Shown: piece by piece, positions 35,290 to 48,000 of the stretch | How positions within the stretch are numbered: position 1 is the first letter of the stretch | Layout: the number at the start of each line of letters is the position of its first letter | Assembly (NCBI RefSeq): GCF_003369915.1 | Contig: NC_046676.1 | Span: 11,266,001-11,330,000, forward strand | DNA: 64,000 bases | Source of the DNA: Drosophila miranda | Taxonomy: Eukaryota > Arthropoda > Insecta > Diptera > Drosophilidae | Direction: 5' to 3' | Translations under genes and position numbers: made by a program | Notes under the pieces: generated by a model | Told to the model about the DNA's origin: nothing | Database searches by the model: none | Seen by the model: the letters and a program-made list of their open reading frames with translations, nothing else

Positions 35290-38200
35290 ATGTCCCGACG
35301 CAAACAGGCCAAGCCGCGCGCCTGTCTCAAACGTAAGTTGGGCAAACCCAATTGGTTGGTCAGTTGCTCCCCAGTGACCCTGGCCTGACATCGACTCCAT
35401 GTCCTGTGTCCTGTGTCCTGGCCCTGTGTGCCGTGTATCCATGTGTAGCCGTGTGGGCTGGTGTGTGTGTGCATCTGATTGATTTGCTTTGATAACCCTA
35501 GGAGACACATGGACAGGGGCGGATACAGGAAGAGTGGGGATTTTGGGAAGTGGGGGTGGACGTGGACACAGCACAGGACACAGCATTACTCTGCCAAACT
35601 TTGCTCGCGGGACCACAAAATGTGACAAATGCAAATGGCCTCCGCCTGCGATGAGGCACCGTCCCTTCCCGTTCCGTCCAGCACCGGACGGTGCTTCTGC
35701 TATGCTCCTGCTCCTGCTCCAGCTGAAGCTCCTACTCTGAGGTCTCTCCGCCCGACCGACCATGCTGCAGCTTGCAGGCATTGGCCAATCCCTGGGGACC
35801 CACACACCTAACTGTCAGTGATAGAGAGCCAGCGAGAGCGAGAGAGATGGACAGACATGGCAGTGGAGCCCCCAGAGTGGGGTTTTGGTGTAGAGTGTGG
35901 GGGCTGTGCGCTCAGAGACCCTGAAAACCCAAACAAACCCCAGAATGAGGTTGAAACATTGAGTGTTCTGGTGAACCAACAAGTAAATGGATAGATATTC
36001 TGAGCGGCAACGACCAGCGGATACCCTTCATAGAAACTGTTTTTTGACTGTTATTAACTACAGTATACACATATATTGTTTTTTAATCCCTAAAATCCAC
36101 TACCTAAGAAGCAGTTATCATTCACTTTACAAAGTGCAAAGCCGAATTTATACACCCTATAATACCCTTCACTGCAGGACCATAAAAAGTTGTTTGGCCC
36201 AAACGCAGCTTGCAGCTTGGGCATTTTTGTGATCTGCTTGTTGGGGGTTCCAGGGGTTACAGTTCCATTTACTGTTCGTGCTCCTACGGCTGCCGGGCGC
36301 CCAGTCAAGGCAACCAAAGTGCCGTTAATTTTTAATACAATTTCAAATTGTGTCAGTGTAAATAACAGCAGAGAGATGCGGCAGAAACAGCAGAGAACGG
36401 CAACAACAATGATAACAAATAAAATTGACAATAAATCCAATGCACACATGTGCATGCAGCATGGGGCATGGGGCATGGGGTAGAGTGGGGGGTGTGGAGA
36501 AGGGTATGGAATGCGGGATGGGCTAGGGGATCTGGTCTGCTCGAAGCCCCCAAAGACAGCTGGCGCACACACAAATTTACACAAACACAGAGACACAGAG
36601 AGCGAGAGCGAGAGCGAGAGATATCCTCATGCTGGGGCACGAGAATTTCCCCAAAGTATAAAAAAACGAACTTTGGCTTTGCTCTTTTTCTGCTCTTCTC
36701 TCACTCGCTCGCTCTCTCTGTCTCTCTTTCTCTCTGCCTCGTTCTGCCCCCTTTGTTGGTCGTGTGTGCGGCGCGGGAAAAAAGCACAAAACACAGAAAA
36801 CCCATTGCCATGTATTTCTCGGGGGAGTCGGCAACGGGCTCTCCGGCCAATCCCATGGGATCCCAAGCGACGAGGCAACGACGAGGCAGGGCCACATCCA
36901 CAGCAACAGCAGTGCGGCATAGCACAGTGGCAGCAGCAACAAACATGCGCCAACTCCCTGGGGGATTTTCATTTGCTGACGGCGCTGCCAGCCAGTTTGC
37001 ATGTACATATATATGTGTGTGGGTATGTGTGCAGACACCCACACGCACCTATTAGTATGTATCTATATATTAAAGGTAATTTTATTGACAACCCGCAAAA
37101 AAATCAAAGAAAAGACATCATTTTACACCAAAGAAATGCCTTTATTTTTGCACCTCTCGAATATGTACAGTGTCCGCAACAAGTATGCGCCCAGGCATGT
37201 GTTGGCATCAGAGCTAAGTATAGGTGTCTGCAATTCTTCACTCCACTCATAATTTATATGAAACATTCTCAAAAAGGGCTGAGTACAATTTGCAGACACT
37301 GTGCGGTTACAAAATGCTTTAAAATGCCAGCTCCTGCTGTTGCGAATTCCCATAGCTGGGCAAAAGGCTTAGGATTCCAGCTGCCATAAGTTGTCGTTGC
37401 CTTCAGGCTCCTTTCGCCATCGTCCTCCACGGTCACCCCATGCCCCTGCCAGACCATCGCATACCAACCAACCCAATCCCCACTCATCGTCAACGTGAGC
37501 GCGAGTCCTTTGTGTATTGGCAAAATATTTGCCATTGCAGGGCGAAAGCCCGCCAAAAATAGCAGCAACACCAAGAACAACAGCCACCAAGAGCGGCAGC
37601 CAGGACTAAAAGCAGGAGTAGCAGGAGCCAGCAGGAATCCGCTCTGGGCATAGGCCATGTGCAATGGCTTCTGCTCTGCTGGTGTACATAATGTGGGATA
37701 TTGGCTGCGTCTAGCGGTAACTAGTTTGGTAAATAGAATCTGCTGTGGGCGATGCGATGGCAATGAGTACTCGTATGTGGAGCGGGTTGCTATGGTGTGG
37801 TGTGGGCTCCTAAGGTATCCTGGGACCTTTGGGAAAGCAGCAGCAGCAACAAGGACAACTATGGTGGTGGCATTTTGACAGCTCTGAGGATTCCTTAACA
37901 GGGTTCCCCACACACAAACACACACACACAGAGACATTCAAATGAGTTCAGGAGTAGTTTGGCTTTGGCTTAAAGTATTTTGATAGGGATGCAAAAATGA
38001 CTTCTCTGCTAGCAGGAAACGAGTTTTTGAGTTCCTTCAGTATTTAGATTTATTTCATAAACTAATTGGATTATTCAAAGCTTAACAGACGGATTATCAT
38101 TTCTGAGTGAAGAATATAGTGTCCTTTCCGACAACACGAAAGCTGGAGGCCAAATTTTCGGCCACAGGTGATGCAATTCTAGTTTCCAGCCGAGAATCAG

Positions 38201-41200
38201 TGAAAGATTTATTATAATCAGAGATCTGTTAATAATTTATCAACACTGCCTATGTCATTTAATGAACTTACCAACACTGAACGATCGCTGGGCCATCTTT
38301 CTTTCTTGGTGGCAGTGTGTCTGACATTTATTTCTTGCTTTCCAACTATTGATAAAATTTATTGTTGGCGCTTTTAACAACACCTTCGGGTTTGTTATTT
38401 CATTATTTTTTTAATACCACACACACACATACATACATTCACAAACATACATACATGGCTATTATAAAAGTTGCAAGCGCGCTTTGTTTCTGCCAACTCC
38501 CGCCCCCAAGCTCCAACACCAACACCAACCCCAGCCCCAGCCGAAACTCCCAGCACCCCCACCCATTCTGCCACCTCCCTTGCTGCTCAGCGGTGCCCTC
38601 TACACACGCTTAGTAGCCGTTTGGGAGCTGGAAAAGTGGCAAGCGTTGGGGCACTGAAACGGGGGAGGCAGTGGCAACGGATTGATGGGTCAAAGGGGAC
38701 GACGCTTATTATTACGTTTACAAATACACATGGTGTGTGTGTGTGTGTGTGTGTGTGTGTTCGCAGTGGTGAATGGGTGTGTATGTGTGGAAGAACGCGC
38801 ACCTTTTCGCTGGTGTTGGTTGGGAGGGAGGTCATGGGTGGTAGTGGTGTAGAGTGGATGTTTGAGTAAAACGCTTAAAAACATGCCATTCATTGCCGAA
38901 AAACAAGTAAGAAACGCTCACACACACACTCACACTGTCGGGCACTTGTGCTCCACAGACACACACATACACACACACACACATTCACAAATACACATAC
39001 GGAGAGACATGGCAACCCAGCGACCGAGTGCGAAATGCACTCTGGGGGGCTTTAAACAAAAATGAAAATCGCTTGCATACATATGGGCGCTTATACACAC
39101 ACTTACACACAGGAGCATACAGCACACACATACACACAGACTCACAGCGGATGTATATCCTTTTTGGCTTGCACAAAAAGAAGCTGACGGCGACGTCGTC
39201 GTCGTTGTTGTTGCGGTGCTTCGACAATTTTAACGACCATAACTGGTTCTCACTCTGCTCCCCATGCGAGCTGCCCCATGCCCCATGCCCCTGCCCCATT
39301 CCCCACCCTATGCCCCGTCTCTGTCTGCCACGCGCATTTATTTTAAAATACGCGGCACTTCCGCCGCAAACGGCACACAGTTGGCCCACATCCCCATACC
39401 CCATGCCTCTTCCCACAATCCTTTCCTCTGCAGCCGGCACCCAATACCAGTAGCTGGAGCAGGAGGAGCAGCAACCACTTTCAAGTGCCTCCAACACTCG
39501 GCTCCTTTATATGGAAATAATAACCAAATGTTCTTGTCTCCACATCCGTTTCCCTTTTACCTCTCATCCCTTCGTTGGCTTCCATTATGGTGACCAGCAC
39601 CAGGCCGTGCCCCATCCTGCCCCATGCCCATCCCACACCAATACCCTTGCATAATGTTCATTTCCATGGCGATTCCTTGCGGTGTGATTCCGGCTTGTCC
39701 TTTCGGCAATATATTTAAAGTCCTTACCTTCCTCGCGGTCACCAATACGAAATGGACACGCGCATCCTCCCGACTCTCTACACCAGCTCCATGTCCATCG
39801 CACACAGCACTCAAGCCGAAGCTGAAGCTGAAGCTGCCACCATGTGAGGATGTGACTTATTTCTCGCCAGCCGAAATCATTCACACTTTTGTGAGGCAAC
39901 GGATTGCATTTATAGAAAGGAATTGAGATTGTATGAGGGATTTCCAAGATATCATTGAAGTGGAAATTTCCAAGTAAAATAATTCTAACGATGTAATATC
40001 ATCTAAATTATAGTCTTTTGGGAAACGATACGGAACTATACATAGCTTTAATATTTCCTCGTAGCTAGCTATTAGCAAATCTCATCAAAATTGATTATAA
40101 TAATGGATCCAAAGTCATTTCATTCATATTTAAACTAAGTTCTACTCCTTACCGACTTCAGTCTGAGAATGAATCTCCCCCAACGTGTAAATGATATCCC
40201 CACCTGTGGCTGGCCCAGCCTCAGCCCTGTCCAGCCGTCTCTCAGAAGCCGCAAGCATTCGTCGTTCCCTCACTCACATCCGAAGCAGTTGGAGAAATGT
40301 ATGAAAAATTCAATTTAATTGCACAATTACACATGTTACACATTTCCATTTGCCGGAGCAACTTTTGTCACTGTTCCTGTTGTTGCACCCTTGTTGCAAT
40401 TACTTTTGAGGAAGAGCTCTGTGTTTTACCTGTTTCTGTGTGTGTGTTTTCTCTTCTTTTTTTTTGGAGAAAACGACACCCGCAAGGCACTGGGCAGAGA
40501 GAGGCCATCGATCAGATGGCGGCTTTGCCCCGTAGCCATAAGAGGAGTTTGAGTTTTGAGCTATTGCCAAGGCCCGAAAGCAGGAACGGAACAGCAACTG
40601 GACGAGGACTAGGCAGGGAGGCGGCTGGGTGGGGGCAGGGAGGGGGCCCCAACAATAAAACACAGAACGTGTAAATAGAATTTTTGGCACGATGGTCGCC
40701 CAGGGAGTGCTTCGGCATAATCTGCATGAGTAGAGGTAGCACCCGAAGCCGTGGCCGTATCCGCCACAATTTCTGCCAGGACACCGGAGCAATTTGTGCG
40801 AGTGTTCGAAATGTTATCAATTGATTAGCTTTAATTTATATGAATATGTACCTGTACCTACTTATACCTCGATTTTCTCGATTTGCTCGATTTTTGTTTG
40901 CAGTTGGCGAAAAGGAGGAGGAGACACAGCCCAATGTGGGTGACCTGCTGGAGCCCAAGGAGGAGCTGCTCAGTGCGGACGAGGAGGATGGGGAAGAGGA
41001 CCCCGAGGCGGAGGAGGATGCTGAGGGAGAACTGCTTACCGAGGAGAAGCCACTCAAGCCCAATGAATCACAGCCACAAAGCCACTGGACAACAGCTGAT
41101 GAGGATCCGGGCAGGGGCTCGGTTGTGCCAAAAGAAGAAGAAGAAGCAGAAGAAGTACAACACCCACGGGATAAGGAAGGTCCTGCTGCTGGTGGTGCAT

Positions 41201-41968
41201 CTGATGGAGCTGCCAATGCCAACGGGCACTGCAAGTCCTCTGGTAAGTTTGACTTCAATTTGCATATTTTATTGCCTCCAGCCGAAAGATATATCTATAT
41301 CTATGTATATGCAAACCAACCCAAAGCCAGCAGCAACAGCAGCAGCAACCAACTCCGGGCTGGCCCCAAGTCCGTTGCAAGTCCTTCGTCGTCTTGGCCG
41401 TCTTGGGCACTTCCCCTGGGTCTTTCACATGTCCGGCTAATAACTCTCGACAGTCTCATAAATAGCAAATGTACGGTTTTTGCTCCTGTTGTTGTTGCTG
41501 GTGCTGTTGACCCAGCTAGGGCACATCCGCATCCACTTGGTCCTGGTTCTGGTCCTGGACACGTGAGACCTCTGCCCCCCAGCTTTGGTGTCCAAATAGT
41601 GAAGGCTTAAAAGTGTGGAATGCTCTTGTAAATTGGATAAGGTTAATGCATCACACGGCCTGGCTAGGATACAGGGTGCTATGGAAAAATGTCCTAAATT
41701 TGAAATGATATCCACATTAAACGCTTTGATGGTAGATTGGAATTTGCAAGAATTTGTGACATGTGCTCTGGAAAATCTGGCTTAAAACCTTTTCCACGAG
41801 CACAGCTTTAAAGTACCGAAACTCATTTTGGGACTACAGAGAGGGAGAGATGCACAGACACCCTGTATGTCTGTCGTATTCCCATTGGTGCCGCTGCCTG
41901 GTCACATCAACTTTGATGTCTCCATGCGGCCCCATACACGCACACTCCCATATCTGAGTTGGGGCATA

Positions 41969-42003
<35 letters not shown>

Positions 42004-45000
42004 AGGGGCATGTATTTGGTATTCCTGTGCGTCATTGGATTATGGCACTTGGGTGTAAAGCCATCGATTCCAATGACCAAAGCGCTGCTCGTTACGGTCG
42101 CCACCGCTGCCTCCGCATGGCCCGACAATAATAAAACAAGCTACATGTTTTAAATGGAACACAGCCATATATACACACGTACTCTCACCATCCTCTATAT
42201 ATACACAGCCATGTGTCTGTTCATTATTTGTTGCTCTTTTCTGTGCTGCGTGCTCTGGGCTGGCTCTGGCTCTGGCTCTGGGTCGGAATGGGCTCTGCTG
42301 GCGGAATTCCCGCGGGTCCAGGCGACGGCAGTCCATGTCTCTCGTCTCCAGCCTCCCCGGCATAGAGAACATCATCATCATCAACTAGAACCGTCCGGCT
42401 GTGCTCTCCCCTGCCATCTGGATGGTCTGGGTGCCCTGGATTGTTGTTGCCGGGTGTACCTGGGAGTCCAAGCTGACGCTTTTGCTGCCTCTGCCGCTTC
42501 TGAATGTGCGATGCTGGCCGAGAATCGCTCCTAACCTCACTGCGCACACTTCGGACCCGACTAACGGCACTACGGAGGACCGAACTTTATCACCGCCGCG
42601 GCGTTCGCCTGCACTCGCCATCTCTGTCGCTCGCACTCGCATAATATATGACAAGTACACGCCGCTGCACTGCGTCCGTTTACTGTCGTGGCGCCACCGC
42701 CTGGTGCTGCTGGTGGGGCTGCTGTTGCCGTTCTGTCGCTCGGTGCTGGTCCTGGCCTCGTCCTGTCGGAATCTCTGGTGTGTTGTATAATGTTCTAAAG
42801 GGAAATCGAGAGGCTGTGATAAGTTTGGGGATCCGAAAATTGTCTTTCTACTTCATGTTGCTGTTGTTGCTGCTGTCGACGATGCTGCGATGCTGGCAGA
42901 AATGAGAAACCCGGCGAGAATGAATTGGCCCTTTTGTGCGCATCAGAGGCAGCAGCAGTACCAGCAGTATCAGTAGTAGTAGTAGCAACATGGCCCTAGA
43001 TGACGGGCCCCACACAGTGGGACAAGTCTGAGGGATTGGCTGGTGATTGTGAGAGGAGAAGAAGAGCTTAGGGACGATTAGATGCAACGATAAAGCCGTG
43101 TGAAACGTATTACCTCCATGTGTTTCAATGGAGTTTAACAAATGGAAATGCATTTCTGATACATAAAGAAGTTATTAAACCTAAGAAACGTGAGATCCGA
43201 GTTCAAGTTTAAAGTTAAATACGAAAAAAGCAAAAACTACATACATACATACATATGAACATCTAAAGAAAAAAGCTCTGAGCCCTTAAATTAGATTAAA
43301 ATACTATAATGGAATCATTATATCAAATGTTTGATCCAAATATATATCATTTTTTAAGTAAATATTTTGATATTTAAATCAAATTAATTTCCTACTAATT
43401 TAATATAATATATGTATTTATTTTCAATTGTTTTATATTTAGACTAAATTTTGAATACCTTAATATTTAAATCAAAGTGAATTCTATTTAATTTCATTAT
43501 TTTTATACTTAAAACCCGAATATTTCAATTGAATATGGGTTTGTTTCTTTTTACTATGCTATTTTTCTCCCAGTTTATGGTGTTATTTACCATTTGTGTG
43601 ATATTCGTTGCTTTTCAATCTTTCCCCAATGCGAGACCACTGTACAGCTGAGCTCCCGCCAAAAATGTCACACACACTCCCCCACGTGTGTCCCTATGTA
43701 AGGAGCCCCTTCAACTCGCTCTAAATGCTGGCATCTCCCTCACTCGCACGACATTAATATGAGTTCTGCTGCTTATAGATTATATTTGTGTAAAGTTTTA
43801 TGTTGCAATTTTCGGGGAAGGCCGCTGCACAAGAGGAGGACTGAAGAGACGAGGCGGGGGCAGAAACGACAGAGCAGCCCCGGCGACGACGACGACATGT
43901 CCTTGGGGAGCAACCTTGGTGCGAATAAAAATTATACATTGCCATATAAGCAGCCGGGACGAAGTAGACAACAAAGGGAGGACGACGGGGGGGAGGTCTC
44001 CTACTCCCTCAAGGAGTGAAGGTGTCTCCGTCTCACACTGTATCTCTGTCTTTCTCTCTCTCAGTGTGTGTGTGTGTGTGTTAACTTTTGGTAGCGTGTT
44101 TATTGGTATGTTCTTTGGGGAGCATCTTGAGACCGAGAGACCAAAATAGAGAGAGGGAAAGATAGAGAGAGTGGAAGGGAAGAGACATCTTGTTGCATAG
44201 CGAAGTTGCTCATTTTGCCATTATTATTCCGCTGTGTATTGAAAAATGAAACAAAAGTGAGTTATCGTCTTCTGTCTCTTTGACTCTGCCACTGTCCCAT
44301 GCCCCCACGTTCACACTCGCACACACTCAGCCGTCTAGAGGACTTATATGAACAGAAAGGTGGCCATAAAATGATCAGGTGCACAGCAAACGAAAGCAAG
44401 TCGAGGACACGAAACACACATACACCTCAGCAGGTTCTATGGAGGCAGGCACGGGGTGGTGGCAGGCTGGAAGGAGCGATTCGGCGAGCAGCATAAAAGG
44501 TGCGTTAAATTTGAAGATGAACTTCGTTTTTTTCCGTTTGGAGTATCAGATATGCAAAGGTAGCCCTGAACGAAGTGAAACTGCAACGATTTTGGTACTG
44601 TTGCAGCTCTGCTTCTCGCACTCCAATAGCTTATCGATTACCACGGCAGTTCGATAAATTTGCAAATTGCAGCCATGATGATGCTGCTGCTGCTGCTACT
44701 GGTGACCATGAGCAATGCCGGCAATTCCAATTCCCCCTGCATACATAATTCATTTATCACTTCATAATTGCATCAGAGACATATCGGGTCCCACTTTCCC
44801 GTAGGTACACTCCTCCTGCCGCCTCCCACCACCCCCTCGGCTCCTGTTCGATTACATGCACGTCGACTGCTGCCTTTATTATTTCGCCTCTGTTTCCTTT
44901 TTTTTTGCAATAATTTTCAAACAGAAACACACAAAAAGCATTTGCGCAACAATTCCCCAAGGATCATGCGACGACGACGATGTCGAGGAAGCCAAGGCAA

Positions 45001-48000
45001 CAGAGGAGTAGAGAGGGTATGCGGTGGAGCGGGGAAGTGGAGCCAACGAATCGAATTAAGAGCCACCACACGGTAGGTGGTCCCACCTCGCAGTGGAGCA
45101 GAGCAGAGCGCCCGCTTCAGTCCGTTCCCAAGGGGGCCTTGCGCAGTCCGAGTTGGACCCAGAGTTCCAGCACTCGTCGCCCCCCTTCGCTTTCTTCCTT
45201 TCTTTGTCTGACAGCGGGAGCTGTTGTTGCTTTTGTTGTTGCGAGCATCAGTGGTGGTGGGGGAGTACTCAAAAAGGGGTTCCAACGCAGCCTCGTATAT
45301 GAAGCTGCTTTCCTTTTGTTAAAGATGAGACACAGGCTGAAGCTAGACGAAGTTAATGCTGACCCCCTCTCTTAAGTGAATTCTCATGACTACGCCCCTG
45401 ACTCCCTTTTTGTTGTTGGCCTCTTCTGGACCTGGTCCGTTGTTGTATCGTAGGCGTCGCTCTGGGAAATCTGGGCGAGTGCAGGCCTGCAGCGCCAGTC
45501 TCCACAGTGCAGTTCCCAGTTCCCCCTGTGCATGTGTGGTGGGCGTGGCTTCACAATAATCAGTAGCAACTCCCCCCCACCACCCACAATATCCAGAAAC
45601 TCGTAAAACGGCCACAAGATGGAGCTAGTTCCATATATGCAAATTTCGTTCGATTTATGGATCCCGCCGCACACATATGGGCGATAAATGTGCATATGGA
45701 CCAAGAGACGGAGGAGGGATCTGCTTCATTAACATCAGGATGCGCGAAAGATGCGAGAGAGTCATAAAATTAGCCAGGCAGGCGCCCGTGGATGTCTGAT
45801 GATGATGATGAATGCAGTGCAGATGCAGATGCATCCAGACCACCTATCCCCCATGTTCCTCCATCCCACTAACACCCTCCATCCTCCGTGTGTGCCCCAT
45901 TGAGGGATTGTGTCGAAAAATTTGCAAAACTCAAAGCAACAATTCGACGAAAGCCAATTTTGCGTCATACGACGTCAAGAGCGCAGAGACAGGAGTTGCA
46001 TGTGTGGCAAAAGAAGGTGGCGGAAGTAGGAGGAAGGGGAGCGGGACCGGGACCGGGAGCGTGGCATATGACTCCCCATAGAGCGAATGTTGAATAATCA
46101 TCAAGCATCATCAGAGAGAAAGAGAGACCGACACACAGAGATAGAGGGAGAAACAGAGGCATAGTCGTGTCAAAGTCGCCGCCATCTCTCCAACAGGAGG
46201 AGACAGAGGAGGGGGAGGCATCAATGGGGCGCGAGATGCGTTTTTGGCATGTTAAAAACTTGTCCTGGGTTCAGGGTCCAACCGCTAGATGGAGCTGCCA
46301 GCACGTGCAACACTCACACAGAAACACACTCTCACACATACACACGGAGAAATTCGTAAAATTTTGTTTCCGCTGATGAAGTATTCCCCAGCTGCAGGAC
46401 AAGGATTATTGGACGTGCGGCGGTCCAGGCAGTGGCTACACAGCTCTATGCTCCATCTCCTCATCCCTGCTGTAGCTCCTCTCGCATTCCCTCTGCCTTT
46501 ATGTGCTGGCATGCAAAGTGGCATAAAAGCAGATCCACATGCCATACATCCACATGCCACATCATCGAAACGTCGGTTGCCATCAAGGAAATTCTCATAG
46601 TGCCACAAGCGCACAGAATGTTGCACTATCCGACGTTGAGGTTGGGTCTAGTTTGGGTTGCTCTTGAGGGGGGGGCTTTTTTCGGATAGCGGAGAACCCG
46701 CGATATTTCATTTTGTCATTAGAAACTAGTAAAAGCCGAAAACGCGAAAGTGGCAAAAGTGGCAAAAGCAGTGAAAGCCTGATGGTCGATGGTCGATGGT
46801 CGCTGGTCAATGACTTGATGAGTTCATGTCGAAGGGTTTTATGGTGTGAAACGTGTTGGACAGAGATCGGAATGTGGAGAATGAAGATAGCAAAACCAAT
46901 TCACAGAACCTAAATCTGTTACCCAACTAACTGTTGGGGTAACCAACCCCATTAGCATATCCCTGCGGAGCACCTTCTTGGTTTACTTCCCCAAACTCAA
47001 GGCAGACATCCACCCACTGACACCCAGCAAGGGGCACGTCTAACGGTGCGTATGAGTAACTTCTAGTCTTGTGGCTTGTGCAGACGCCTTCTGTCTCGCC
47101 GCCGACCCCTCCCGCCAACGAGGCACAGCACGTGCTGCTATCAGCTGTTCCTCCAGCTTCTGGCAGTGAGAGACCAAAACAAGTGTCTCTCTTAAGTCGC
47201 ATTGGCTCTCTTTTCGCTGGACATGCGCCGTGCTAGCAGATGCTATCCCATGCTCTTATATACTCTTAAGTGTGTGAGGGGGTGGAGGTGGAGTTGGTGT
47301 TGAGGGAAGGGATAGCGCGGGGGTTAGCTTGGGGGCTTACTTGCTTGGGTATGGAATTATGGCACCCTGGGGCTTAGCATAATCAAAATTCCTTTCACTT
47401 GGGGATCGAGCAGGGCATCCTGCCCCTGCTTCAGCTACAGCTCCTGCTCGTGGTGCCCTGGCAACCATCCACAGGCAGCGACGTGCCCCAGTCGAGGTCA
47501 AGTCCCTGCTGCATTTTCCTTGCAATCCTTGGCTAAGAAGAGCTTGTGTGTCTTACCATTCCAGTCCGAACCCACAACAAGAACAATCCTGATGACGAGG
47601 AGGACGCGGAGGCGGATGCTGAGAATGCAGAGGAGGAGCCAGAAGACATGGACTTGGATGACGACCTGCTGAGTCTCAGTGGCGAAGAGGACTACGATGA
47701 TGAAGAGCTGCAGAGTCTCGACAGCTTCTACTCAGGTGAGCGGTTTGTCACATATGCTCCCCATTCACTGGCCCCCACCCAATCCTCCCACATCTTCCTT
47801 TTCCACACAGCGCACACAGCATGCGTGCCCAAGCCATAACCATTGAAATTGCCGTACAGGGTGTTATCCGGGCAGCTGGCCACGACACTCCAGGGTGCTC
47901 TCCACCTGTGCCGCGGGTGTCGTTTCCATGTGCTGTGGTCCGGGGCTGCCGGGCAGCCTAACTACGTTTTAAAAACCCCAAACAGCAATCAACACCAAGC

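Larger units (their letters stand above)
35333..40903 (+). other. Oaz intron 1
   Basis: A 5.6 kb intron with donor C|GTAAGT and acceptor TTTGTTTGCAG. It holds CATGGGG x3 (36460-36480), a CT-rich stop-poor stretch (36450-37050), a degenerate inverted-repeat element (37168-37301), (GT)14 (38733-38760), CA-rich runs (about 38920-39140) and clustered CCCCATG words (39273-39300 and later). A 292-codon frame at 36511-37389 begins with ATG but is mostly low complexity and is not called as a gene. Confidence 0.75.
41243..47564 (+). other. Oaz intron 2
   Basis: A 6.3 kb intron between the two acidic exons, with donor G|GTAAGT and acceptor TACCATTCCAG. It contains (TG)15 at 41973-42002, a TGGCTC repeat near 42256-42278, CATA repeats at 43239-43255 and a very AT-rich patch at 43280-43520. 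No nested gene is supported. Confidence 0.75.

Noticed and set aside
35077..35805. 242-codon minus-strand frame over the Oaz first exon
   Set aside because: It is the shadow of the Oaz leader and repeat-rich intron; the plus-strand motif and donor explain the region better.
36577..37055. Overlapping long frames on both strands in Oaz intron 1
   Set aside because: Their Ser/Leu or Arg/Glu/Ser content comes from CT/GA repeats.
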